Assembly (NCBI GenBank): GCA_032718475.1
Contig: JAUCBJ010001596.1
Span: forward strand, 1 to 31,570
DNA: 31,570 nt
Reading direction: 5' to 3'
Origin: Nemertoderma westbladi
Taxonomy: Eukaryota; Xenacoelomorpha; Nemertodermatida; Nemertodermatidae
The first letter of the stretch is position 1. Each line of letters begins with the position of its first letter. Below the pieces are notes generated by a model, which made no database searches, had not been told where the DNA came from, and saw nothing but the letters and a program-made list of their open reading frames with translations. Below, in pieces: positions 1-8,523 of this stretch. Both the position numbers and the translations under genes were made by a program.

Positions 1-2
1 GT

Positions 3-2024
3 GATCTGCATCGCGCTATTTACAAAACTAATCCAAACTACATTAACAAACAATATCCACCTAATTTATCAACCCAGCACCAAAAAGCTCTGCAACAACT
101 GCGCAAGAACAAAAATACTGTATTTCTTAAAGGTGATAAAACAGATAACATCATATTGCTAGATTATGTCGATAAGGAATTCGAAATATCTCGGATATTA
201 AGCGATACTACCACTTATGAGAAGTTACCCAGAGACCCCACTGCTAAATTCCGCGTAAAATGTAGACAGCTTCTCGACCAGCTTGCAATCACAAACCCAT
301 TCCTACGCCTTTACTTATTCCCCAACACGTTTACCACAGGCTATTTGTTTATAACTCTAAAAGACCACAAACCAAGATCCGAGTGGATTCAACACCCAAA
401 CGGCAAACTTATCCCCAAAGGCAGACCTATAATTTCGAATACGGATGCGTTCTTTACTCCCCTATCTAAATTAATGCACCACTACCTGCACCCACTTGTT
501 ACCACAGCGTCGAACTATTTAAAGAGCTCATTGGACTTAAAAGAAACTTTACCCAGACAAGGATCAACATATCACTACACTTTTGTTACGGTAGATGTTA
601 TCGACATGTTCACAGCCATCCCACACGAACTAGGCATCGAAGCCACTATGCAAGCACTCAGCGAGGACCCTACGTTACCATACCGCTCCAAATTCACCGC
701 CGAACAACTTGCAGCAATATTGCGTTTCCTGCTGTTTCACAACTTTTTCCGGTTTTCGGGACACTATTACCTTCAGTTGGCTGGGGCGCCCATGGGAGGC
801 AGCCACAGTGGAGATTACGCCATCATAAGTTGTTACAGAGTGCTCAAGAGGGCGATCGCAATCTCGCTACGGGTCCCGTTATACTTTCGAACATTAGTGG
901 ATGACAGCCTGTGTGTTTACAACGAATGGCTCACTGACACTGATATAAAACAACTAAACTATGCATTCAACTCCGCCTGCTCAGACCTATACAATAACAA
1001 CTCTATACAGTTTACCGTAGACTACTCCAGAAAATCCATAAACTACCTAGATGTTACTATTCAAGCTTCAAACTCAACAAAACTAACAACCAAAATATAT
1101 AGGAAACCAATGTCTAATAAACTACCCATCGCATACTCAAGCTTCCACCACAAACCATCCTTGCTAGCCATAGTTCGAGCTGAACTGCTGCGCATTCGCC
1201 GACTAACGGATTCAACAAATCATTTCAAACAACAAAGGCATTTATATCTCGAAAAGTGTAAACTCAGAGGATACCCCTTGAACTTCCTTTTAAGTTTGTA
1301 TGCGTGGGACCCACCCCAATGTTCAACATTCACTGCCGCCGAACACGATCAGGACTTTCCGCATTCACCAAGCCATACCAATCAACAAAACAACATAAAA
1401 CCTCCTACCCAACGTTTCTATCTGTCAACGACACCACAATTTATCCCTACCCTCAGCAAAGTTGTGCGTCGGCATAACAGACGAGTTCAGCACCTTGGTG
1501 TAACATTACAAACTGTCCCACGAAATGCACCTACTTTGGGAAAGCTTCTAATACGTAAACAGGAACCACAAACAGCTCCAGGTAACCATCCATGTTTGCA
1601 ACCCCGCTGCCTCACCTGCTTGGCAATTACGGATATGAAAGAGACACCATGGGGCGAGCCAATCATCGGTAGGTTTGATTGTAAATCCAGCAACATTCTC
1701 TATACCATTAAATGTAAAACTCACCCCTATCAATACTACCTCGGTCAAACTGAACAACGTCTGCACAAGAGGCTCAATAAACATCGGGAGAACATCAACA
1801 GCTACAGGAAAGCTCTGGATAAGGCAATAAAGAACAACAAGCCGATATGTACTGTGACAACAACTGACCCGGAGGTGCTATTGCTTCAACATTTCAGTAG
1901 CTGTAATAATTACGAAGTAACATGCGTCCAGCAATTTCGTAACCACCAGCGTCGTATTCATACTGAAGCTTTACTCATTAATTGCCACCGCCCACCCCTC
2001 AATAAACTGGTACCACTTCTATAG
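3..2024 (+). CDS. Penelope-like element polyprotein: reverse transcriptase + GIY-YIG endonuclease (5' end outside window)
   Basis: The frame is open from base 3 to a TAG at 2022-2024, so the N-terminus lies to the left of the window; a TTG at 156 is not a convincing start. Counting residues from base 156, the RT core shows LKDHKP (68-73), GRPIISN (89-95), TVDVIDMF (145-152), GAPMGGSHSGDY (210-221) and LVDDS (247-251, the catalytic YxDD-type motif), then YLDV and IYRKP. A Cys cluster (CLQPRCLTC) precedes a C-terminal GIY-YIG nuclease: LYT (GIY position), YYLG (YIG position), an Arg-rich helix QRLHKRLNKHR, and the probable catalytic Glu in TEALL (about 604). This RT-linker-GIY-YIG order is diagnostic of Penelope-like retroelements, which use the nuclease for target-primed insertion. 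No stop or frameshift interrupts the visible part, so it is young or recently active. The Cys cluster resembles Neptune/Naiad-type members, but the clade is not assignable by eye. Confidence 0.93.
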   Translation, partial: DLHRAIYKTNPNYINKQYPPNLSTQHQKALQQLRKNKNTVFLKGDKTDNIILLDYVDKEFEISRILSDTTTYEKLPRDPTAKFRVKCRQLLDQLAITNPFLRLYLFPNTFTTGYLFITLKDHKPRSEWIQHPNGKLIPKGRPIISNTDAFFTPLSKLMHHYLHPLVTTASNYLKSSLDLKETLPRQGSTYHYTFVTVDVIDMFTAIPHELGIEATMQALSEDPTLPYRSKFTAEQLAAILRFLLFHNFFRFSGHYYLQLAGAPMGGSHSGDYAIISCYRVLKRAIAISLRVPLYFRTLVDDSLCVYNEWLTDTDIKQLNYAFNSACSDLYNNNSIQFTVDYSRKSINYLDVTIQASNSTKLTTKIYRKPMSNKLPIAYSSFHHKPSLLAIVRAELLRIRRLTDSTNHFKQQRHLYLEKCKLRGYPLNFLLSLYAWDPPQCSTFTAAEHDQDFPHSPSHTNQQNNIKPPTQRFYLSTTPQFIPTLSKVVRRHNRRVQHLGVTLQTVPRNAPTLGKLLIRKQEPQTAPGNHPCLQPRCLTCLAITDMKETPWGEPIIGRFDCKSSNILYTIKCKTHPYQYYLGQTEQRLHKRLNKHRENINSYRKALDKAIKNNKPICTVTTTDPEVLLLQHFSSCNNYEVTCVQQFRNHQRRIHTEALLINCHRPPLNKLVPLL

Positions 2025-2777
2025 AATGAAACTTCGACCCGATGGCTCGCCCCCACCTAACATTTGGATGTAACAAACTCACACCACCTCTAATAATTAA
2101 TTAACTGTGCAGTACGCTCTACCCTTGCTGTAATATACATTGTGTCAGCCAGCTGTAATGTACGTACTATAGCCGAACATATTAGTATTCAATAGGAAAT
2201 ACCAAAACAAAAACTTTTTTAAAAATTGTTATATGTAATCTTGTAGGGATTCCTTTTATTTAGTAACAGTAATATGTGTCCTTTTATCCCCCTCAATTTT
2301 ATGGCTTAGGTATTCTTTCCCTTCTTTTAAATATATTTTTAAATGATATTTTATTTCAGAACCAACATTTTTTTAGAATTTTTTTTTTTTTTTTTTTACC
2401 CTTTTACCAGCCTCACTTTTATTTGTAAATTTGTAACTCAACGACTTAATATTGGAACCAACAATTTTTAACTATTTTTAATCATTTAATGGTTTTAACG
2501 TTACCCACCCTTTTTCCACCTCTTCATTTAGCACCCTTTTTATTTTTATTTTTTAAATTTAATATTGAACATCTAATACCTTAACAACACTTGTAGCCTA
2601 CAATTATATCTCTAGGCCTACATACAGTATTAAGATAAATCTAAATATGTTAATCTAATACATCCTATCATACTGTGTATATCGGAATTTGGTGGCATAG
2701 TAATTGGTTGTACCGTACGTTAAATTTAATATTATGGTTTAGGTTTATAAATTGTGTTTTAATGTTATTTTAATTTA
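2025..2777. other. AT-rich downstream region of the Penelope-like element
   Basis: No reading frame is visible here. The stretch is strongly AT-rich, with a 19-T run at 2379-2397 and many short T-rich tracts. A word GGCTCGCCCCCAC (2044-2056), just after the RT stop, recurs at 28159 and, one C shorter and inverted, near 28729-28740. The region is probably untranslated 3' sequence and pseudo-LTR of the Penelope-like element. Confidence 0.5.
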
Positions 2778-2819
2778 ATTTACTGAAGACGTCCGTGAGG
2801 ATGAAATGGCCATATAAAT
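2778..2819 (+). ncRNA. Type I hammerhead-ribozyme-like motif of the Penelope-like element
   Basis: Read as RNA, the sequence gives stem I AUUUA (2778-2782) pairing with UAAAU (2815-2819). The core CUGAAGA (2783-2789) fits the CUGANGA consensus. Stem II is GUCC (2791-2794) and GGAU (2799-2802) closed by a GUGA loop. GAA follows (2803-2805), then a two-pair stem III AU/AU around a GGCC loop (2806-2813), with an A at the cleavage position (2814/2815). Small type I hammerheads with a very short stem III are known from Penelope-like elements, where they lie in the terminal repeats and act mainly as dimers. Two departures from the ideal are one extra C (2790) between core and stem II, and a G-U instead of G-C pair next to GAA. 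It is either a variant or a decaying copy. Confidence 0.6.
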
Positions 2820-2984
2820 AGAAACTGTTTTCGTTAACCGTGGCATTAGACCCTTTCTACAGTCATTATCCCTGAAGTTATAATTATGGATACGCCACGA
2901 ACGGCATCATTTCGACTTCTTTCCCATTTAAATACATATAAGTATGTAGTAATATTATTATTATACGTTATAATTCCAATAATA

Positions 2985-3446
2985 ATGTCAGATTATAATT
3001 TGTTTAAATTATATAGCACCCCCCAAATCCAACTGGGAATTGGGGGCTATAGTGATATACCTGTTTTTAAAGGCGGAAGCATTCTCCCAGGGTTTGGCCC
3101 TTCTACTGGCATATGGAATAATAAGAATAATAAATTCGGTCAGCGATACGGTCGAAATCGGCAACGAGGCCGAGGAATATTAACAACTGGTCTTGGTATA
3201 TTAGCGCGTAAGTTAGGGAGAAAGGTGCTAACTAAAGCACTCCCCAAAGCGGCAAAAGTGGCACGGAAATACATAATACCAGAAGGAAAACGATTTTTGC
3301 GTAATAAAGCGGGTGATTTGATAAATAAAATGGCTACACGGTTAGAACCATATCCAAAGACACGCCAAATCGCTCAACGGGTGTACAATGAATTTACAAA
3401 CCCAAAAAGTAAAAAAAAGAAAGGCGTCACCCAAGTGTGGGTATGA
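2985..3446 (+). CDS. Basic capsid-associated (adenovirus core/pVI-pX-like) protein of a Polinton/adintovirus-like element
   Basis: This is a 153-codon frame. The ATG at 2985 is preferred because the upstream 33 codons of the open frame are low-complexity and the family-like N-terminus begins at MSDYNLFKLY. Residues 1-50 carry a Gly-rich segment (QLGIGGYSDIPVFKGG, then GFGPSTG). These lead into an Arg/Gly-rich stretch (RYGRNRQRGRG), a hydrophobic/basic amphipathic middle (LARKLGRKVLTKALPK) and a Lys-rich tail. Short proteins of this design, with GGY..IP..KG followed by a hydrophobic basic segment, sit beside capsid genes in Polinton/adintovirus-like genomes and resemble adenoviral minor capsid or core proteins. 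The stop lies 63 bases before the next gene's preferred start, in the same direction, as in a compact viral gene block. The frame is intact. The exact role (DNA condensation or membrane activity) is inferred. Confidence 0.65.
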   Translation: MSDYNLFKLYSTPQIQLGIGGYSDIPVFKGGSILPGFGPSTGIWNNKNNKFGQRYGRNRQRGRGILTTGLGILARKLGRKVLTKALPKAAKVARKYIIPEGKRFLRNKAGDLINKMATRLEPYPKTRQIAQRVYNEFTNPKSKKKKGVTQVWV

Positions 3447-3509
3447 ACTTTGGTCGTAAACATAAAAAGCGAAATAATAAATGTCGCGACATTTTTATGT
3501 AACTTAACA

Positions 3510-4133
3510 ATGAGTAAATTAGAATTATCATTATTCTCGAGTAAAACAAATCAGCGGGAATACACATCTTCGCATTTTTTGGATATCTACCCGATTTCTA
3601 CAATTGACGCGAATGCCAGACAAATTGAGTTCTTTATACCCCAGTCAAATGTTCTATATACTGATTTAAAGAATTCGAAATTTCACATTAAATATAAAAT
3701 TACGTGGGATGGTAATAGGGCTAACGACGATACAACCCTCCACCATCTCAAATACCCAGGTGGATCGCTGTTTGAGAATTGTTCGTTTTACCTAAATGAA
3801 AAGCTAGTTGAAACCTCAAATGGATTCTACGCCTATAAGTCTACATTTCAGACATCACTGTTGACAGATGCTAACGAAAAAAGCGGTATTTTAAGAGCTG
3901 GTGGTTATGAGGATACAGATAATAATCTAGGCGGGGTACCTGTTGCTACTGGGAATGACGTTCGCGGGAATTACATTAAATTTGTGGTGGCTCCAATTTT
4001 TCTAGACTTTACAAGCTTAAGGATACCGAAACGATTAATTGGTCGCGGTTGGTTGAAACGGCGTAGGGTTCACGTAAGCCCCCCCAACGCAAAACGTGTT
4101 GACGTGTGGAAACAATACGTAGGACTACATTAA
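3510..4133 (+). pseudogene. F54H12.2-like virion-type protein, N-terminal part (split gene)
   Basis: The start ATG at 3510 is chosen because the conserved N-terminus KLELSLFS begins there; the frame is open from 3450. Features typical of the F54H12.2-like family, widespread in invertebrate genomes, are visible: an early block IYPISTIDANARQIEFFIP, then a segment with LFENCSFYLNEKLVETSNG followed by YAYKSTFQTSLLTDANEK. The family is thought to derive from viral capsid-type proteins of Polinton-related elements; the beta-strand-like pattern fits a jelly roll, but I infer that. Similarity fades after about residue 180, and the last 30 residues (Arg-rich, ending YVGLH) look like out-of-frame or foreign sequence. 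The matching C-terminal part lies at 6490-6990, so the gene is interrupted, with roughly a hundred residues in between missing or unrecognised. Confidence 0.75.
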
Positions 4134-4139
4134 AATATT

Positions 4140-4713
4140 ATGTTTTTTGAACGTTTCATATTAAGTATGAACTGTTATGCAAGTGCTTTCTACCACGACT
4201 CGACACAACCGATGGGGAGAATCATAGAAAATCGGATAAACAAACAACTAGGAAGAATATATTACTATGTTTCAAATGCTGGCGGTTTCGCGAGCGTAAC
4301 CAAACTAGCGAAAGCCGCTAAAGTTACGAGAAATCGCACAAAGGAGTGGTTGAGCTCCCAACGAACGTAATTCCCTACACCCACCGGCTAGACGCCATTA
4401 TCCGACATCAAAAATTTTCACGGGCGGCATTGGAGATCTATTTCAGGCGGACCTATGCGATAGGCAGCCTTTTAAGGAGGATAATAATGGTTATAACTAC
4501 ATAATTACTTGTATCGATTGCTTCAGTCGCAAGGCATGGGCACTAGAGCTAAAACGTAAAACCAGTGTTGAAATTAAACGCGCCCTAACCACAATATTCG
4601 AAGAAAGAAAGCCTAAAAGACTGGCGGTTGATCAGGGTACTGAGTTTGTAAATAAATTAGTGAAAGAATTCTTACAGAATAATGATGTTAATTTTTATAC
4701 ATTAGTTAGATAA
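4140..4713 (+). pseudogene. Frameshifted, truncated Polinton-type (F54H12.3-like) integrase
   Basis: The first part (4140-4370) reads through GRIYYYVSNAGGFASVTKLAKAA and NRTKEWLSSQ, the N-terminal helical region of F54H12.3/Polinton-type integrases. A stop at 4368 and at least one frame change follow, with HRLDAIIRH readable in another frame. From about 4420 a third segment gives the retroviral-integrase-like core: GDLFQADLCD (first catalytic Asp), GYNYIITCIDCFSRKAWA, then KRLAVDQGTEFVNK (second Asp). The frame ends at the TAA of 4711-4713, before the block that should carry the catalytic Glu. The end coincides with a perfect palindrome, so truncation at a rearrangement point is likely. The protein cannot be functional. 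Its position inside the F54H12.2-like gene, on the same strand, suggests a scrambled element rather than the original gene order. Confidence 0.82.
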
Positions 4714-4740
4714 ACCGGGATCCGAGGATCCCGGTTTATC
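4709..4740. repeat. Perfect 15-bp inverted repeat with 2-base spacer
   Basis: GATAAACCGGGATCC (4709-4723) is followed by GA and then by its exact reverse complement (4726-4740). Flanks outside the 15-bp arms do not pair. It marks the point where the integrase reading frame is lost. Confidence 0.95.
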
Positions 4741-5204
4741 CGGTGTTGTTTATGTACGCGTCCCCGCCGTGTGAGTGAAAAGGAGTTTGTTGTTCTTCCA
4801 ATGTTATTGATAATATAAAGTATGGTATATAATAGGAACAAGTACTGTAGATATGATGGCAGATAGCACTAATGACTGAATACTGCTGGTAATATGGGTG
4901 ACGGCGGTGACGGTCTTAAACTGTCACCGTACTGCCATGACTGTACTGAGTAAACTGAATGAATGAGCAACACCGACCGGTAATATACTGTACTACTCTA
5001 GGTTTGGCCGTGTTACTCAGCTGATGCCTGCCCCCCATTGGCTAGTAACCTACTTCACACCTGCTCTGCGAGGGTGTCCCACCCCCCCCCCCCCCCCCCC
5101 CCCGCTGCTGTTACTTTCCTCCCGGAGGTGTAACCTCTGACCCCCGCTGTGTGTCCCTTTGGGGTTTGTCGCCCCGTTTTATTGGGGTGACACAAGGGAT
5201 TTCA
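4741..5204. other. Non-coding stretch with a C homopolymer
   Basis: No gene is recognised. The stretch includes a short inverted word around 4910-4930 (GTGACGGTCTTAAACTGTCAC) and an uninterrupted run of 22 C at 5082-5103. The latter is a likely weak point for sequencing and assembly. Confidence 0.6.
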
Positions 5205-5349
5205 GGTCAAAATGTCGAAAGAGTCAAATTGTCGAACAGGTCAAAATGTCGAAAGAATCAAGTTGTCGAACAGCCATGTCAAATTATCGAAAAAGCTTTC
5301 GACACAGACATGTCAAATTGTCGAAAGAGACATGCCAAATTGTTAGAAA
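5205..5349 (+). repeat. Degenerate array of GTCAAAWTGTCGAA motifs
   Basis: About seven imperfect direct copies of a 15-20-base unit (GTCAAA, A/T, TGTCGAA, A or C) follow each other up to the start of the MULE-like coding similarity. When translated they give a low-complexity CRKS/VEQ/KMSKE-type peptide, so this portion of the overlapping frame is probably not protein-coding. The array could be subterminal transposase-binding sites or a local microsatellite. Confidence 0.7.
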
Positions 5350-6367
5350 TAGCCGGAAGCGTCCAAGAGAAGCGTTCGATAGAGCCCTGCAATCTGTCGA
5401 TATTAAGTACCAGGAGTATGGAGGACAGGTAGCTGCCGAAATTAAGGGGAAACCATCTGCTGGGTACGGCTTCGACTCAAAACGCCGGTCATTAAGCAGA
5501 AACCAAGTGCATGGTGTGGTGGGTGGAGAGCCCCATGTTTTAGGATACGCTCTGATGAAGGGACAATCGGAAGGAAGCTACATCAGGACGTTTACTGCTT
5601 TAAGATATAACATTTATCATCTTTGCGGTGAAGGTGGCAGAATTAATACAGCTAAGTGGCTTTTCGATTTCGAACTTGCAGTAATGAATGCTTGCAATAT
5701 AGTTTTCCCAATGGTGACCGTGTTAGGTTGCGCTTTTCATTTCGCTAAGGCCATAAACGAGAAGCGAGACAGCCTTGGCCTCAAAGGTGTTTGTGTTGAA
5801 GATACAGCAGAGGGTAAAACTGTAGTAAAGTATTGGTTCAAAGAGATTCGTTCTTTACCATTCCTTCCTGATGGCTATCGCTATCGGGTTGCCTATACTC
5901 TGATCAATGAACAGCTACCAAACCTGTCCGCTTTAACAGCCAATAAAGTTTTCCGATTTCGACAATATTTCATTGGATTTTGGCTTCGGCAGGATGTATT
6001 CATCAGATGGGGACAGTTCGGAAATACCGGCCCTAGGACCAGCAACTGTGCTGAAGGTTTCCACAATGGGCTTCATTCCCGGCTCACCAGCCTCCATCCG
6101 TGCCTTGGAAATATCCTGGAATTTTTCCAGTTAAATCAACATACTTCCCAGCAGCACATGAAGGCCTTGCTAGAACCGAATACTATTGCTGTTCCCAAAC
6201 CAAAGTCTCCACATATCCAGATACGGGACCAACGCTTGGTTGAGGAGATGGGGCGATTCGCAAACTACATGGCTGCATGGCCTAATAACATTTATTATAA
6301 TGACTGTAAGATGTACATGCGTTGTTTGATGGTCATTGGACTGGTACCCCAGGCTTTAGAGGGGTAA
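5350..6367 (+). pseudogene. MULE-type transposase, N-terminally truncated
   Basis: The open frame runs 5159-6367, but similarity to MULE transposases (Mutator superfamily; DDE domain) starts only near 5490. From there, QVHGVVGGEPHVLGYALMKG is followed by SEGSYIRTF, then FDFELAVMNACNIVFP, the second catalytic-Asp block (canonically TDFE). VLGCAFHFAKAI (CxxH block) comes next, and later RTSNCAEGFHNGLHSRL carries the probable catalytic Glu. The usual first-Asp block (DGTF type) is not recognisable; GYGFDSK occupies its expected place, so the enzyme looks dead. Upstream FLYWCH or other zinc-finger sequence is also missing. The gene ends with TAA about 120 bases before the resumed F54H12.2-like frame, so this transposon relic probably sits inside that gene. 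No TIR or target duplication was identified. Confidence 0.82.
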
Positions 6368-6489
6368 TGCCCAATGGTCAGCTAGTATAGTACTGTATAG
6401 GCCTATATTGCCCATTGCTATTGAGATATTATACACAATTCGTTAGCCATATTAATTATCAGTTAGTATCAAAATTCAAAAGTATCTAA

Positions 6490-6990
6490 AAAGGCGGCGG
6501 GCAGTCCAGTTATGCAGAATCGAACATAATCAAAGGAAAATTACCTAAGTATATTTTGATTGGAATGCTTGCCAACGCCAGTTTCAACGGGGAATTAAGC
6601 AGCAATCCGCTACATTTTAACCATTTCGGTTTAAATTACGACGAATTAAACATCGATTCCCGTATCATACACGGGTATCCATACCGCCCTAACTTCCCAG
6701 AAAACAATTTTATGTTGGAATTCGAAAGTTTAATGAACGTATTCAAGAGCTTGAGCGGCGTATTTTGCTCACTAACACCAAAGCGGTTTTGTATCCAATT
6801 TCGTTTGATAGTATTTGATCTTACTGCAGGTGGCGATCAAAGCCATGAAATTCAACCTAGTGTACATACAACCGGGCATTTGATTCTGAAATTTAGTAAT
6901 CCGCTAGTTAACACTATTAACGTTATAATAATGTCAAGCTACGACGCTCTTCTATCTATTTCGGAGGCCATAGAAATAATAACTGAATAA
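6490..6990 (+). pseudogene. F54H12.2-like virion-type protein, C-terminal part (split gene)
   Basis: The frame is open from just after a TAA at 6487-6489. Recognisable family blocks are GKLPKYILIGMLANASFNG (family form QLPRRIVIGMV..AFNG), SNPLHFNHFG (family NPF.F.HF), an IHGYPYRPNF block, and the C-terminal VFDLTAGGD plus GHLILKFSNPLVNTINVIIM. These are the hallmark C-terminal blocks of F54H12.2-like proteins. The natural stop is at 6988-6990. The N-terminal part is at 3510-4133 on the same strand, so the two pieces are one gene split by an insertion or rearrangement of about 2.4 kb. There is no separate start codon of its own, and independent expression is unlikely. Confidence 0.82.
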
Positions 6991-7084
6991 ATAAAGATCT
7001 CACATAGTACAAAGTAAGCGAAGCCGCACAGTCGGTGGAATTAGGGAAATTCTCTTAAACTTTTAATGATACGCGTACGCTAAG

Positions 7085-7527
7085 ATGTTGGACTCTATAC
7101 AATTAGCGAAATTCCCAGTGGGGCCCGAATACATTGGTGTTTACACAATCGACCAATTACACCTAATAAACAAAGCAAAAAAAAATAAGCATAAACACAA
7201 TTATTCGTTTATTATTAATAATCAACGTATGGTCTTCCGGGGCAACACTGGACTTGCGTGCATGTGGTTAACAATGTTGCGCATTATTTAGATTCTTTCG
7301 GCAAAGCACCACCGCCGAGAATATCCTATTGGTTACATAAATATAGCCAAAGGCATAGTTGGAATCGTAAAATATTTCAAGCGCCACATTCGACTCAGTG
7401 TGGTCTATTTTGTCCGTATTATCTAACCGAGGTGCCAAAAAATCCCGGAGCAATGAATATATTCACCTCGAATTTGTGGTACAATGATTTATTGTTATTA
7501 CAGTGGACACTTTCATCAATAAAATAA
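7085..7527 (+). pseudogene. Adenain-like cysteine protease with one frameshift (Polinton/adintovirus maturation protease)
   Basis: Two overlapping frames carry one protein. The ATG at 7085 begins a frame with GPEYIGVYTIDQLHLI and continues to about 7235. The rest is in the next frame, which ends at 7527. The catalytic residues expected for the adenovirus-type protease family all lie in the second frame: His of HW at 7246-7248, Asp of YLDSFG at 7291-7293, and Cys of TQCGLFC at 7399-7401. In relatives this enzyme cleaves capsid and core precursors during virion maturation. Only a single reading-frame break near 7230-7245 disables it, which suggests fairly recent decay or a sequencing error. It lies about 95 bases downstream of the F54H12.2-like stop on the same strand, consistent with one viral gene block. 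No DNA polymerase B or packaging ATPase was recognised nearby. Confidence 0.82.
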
Positions 7528-8517
7528 TATATTTATTTATTTAGGTTATGGGGTATTTTTCAATTGTAGGTGCGTGAAAAATATTAGTATTAGTATTAAT
7601 ATTAATAATAAATATTTATTTCTTGGGTATATAGTAATAACAATATTTATAATAAATATATGGGACGCGGTAAGTGACATGGTAGGACCTTCACGTGTGC
7701 AGTAAAAGCCGCAAACCATCTTAACACATTCGCAGAGCACAATCCATTAACAACTTGCCAGCAAAACCACTAAAATCGACCATAGGCGTAGCGAGCCTAA
7801 CTCTTTCCATGTTACATATATTCTTATAATCTGTTACATATATATTATAGAATCTCTATCCATGCTACGCGCATTAGTCAATAATTAACCCTATCTGGCC
7901 CAGGTATGGCAAATTTGCCCGCGCCCTCAAACATTTATGTAGTACATCAACAGATTTTATTCTATGTCTTCAAAATTCATTGACTTTTCCTCAAATTTAT
8001 CGCTGAATCGTTTGGTGATGTCAGTTTTGCCTGATGAAACATATTTTTTATGTTACATTTGATTTGTTAGCACTATCTCTGCATTTTTCGAATAAGTTTT
8101 GAAGAGTTTACCTAAATCAAAAAAATGCAACGCGATTAGAAGTTCCAACAGCCAATTACGGAATAAGAAACCTTCTCTCTGTAAAGTTGAACAAGACTAA
8201 ACTAGAAAGCCAGCAAGCTGGCTGGAAGGAGCCCGGGGGAAGAATCCTAGCCAAGACTATTACAAATGAACTATGTCAAGCTGTAGGCCTAGTAAGTAGG
8301 CCTAAACTAAACAATTGTCTAAACTGTAAGGCGTGAGGCTAGCTGACTTTGTCGATCGTCCCACATAATAAAAAATTTAACTTTGCTACCACTAACAAAA
8401 ATATAATATGAAGCAAATAATTTCATTATCAAGCACGTTTACAAGATTTAAGATTACCGAATATTTATGAAAAAATGCCCATGATGCACAACCAGGACAC
8501 CGAGCGAGTGATGACCC
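7528..8517. other. Gene-free AT-rich interval between viral relic and large TIR element
   Basis: A TATTA/ATTAATA-rich low-complexity tract lies around 7580-7620. Beyond that, no coding similarity, tandem array or inverted terminus was recognised. Any right-hand boundary of the viral relic should lie in here but could not be placed. Confidence 0.5.
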
Positions 8518-8523
8518 TGAACC
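8518..8523. repeat. 6-bp target-site duplication TGAACC (left)
   Basis: It lies directly outside the outermost base of the left TIR. The identical hexamer TGAACC lies directly outside the right TIR at 24259-24264. Confidence 0.85.

Noticed and set aside
2811-2820. CATATAAATA as a TATA box for the viral gene block
   Set aside because: The same bases are fully used by stem III and stem I of the hammerhead-like fold, and there is no other promoter evidence.
5159-5349. N-terminal part of the MULE open frame as protein
   Set aside because: It is the translation of the GTCAAAWTGTCGAA array, with no transposase similarity.
3-7527. Treating the reverse transcriptase as a gene of the viral relic
   Set aside because: Its RT-GIY-YIG architecture and downstream hammerhead-like motif are those of a Penelope-like retroelement. 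Adjacency is better explained by insertion.
8026-8045. CTGATGAAAC as another hammerhead core
   Set aside because: No stem II or GAA-plus-stem partner follows at the required distance.
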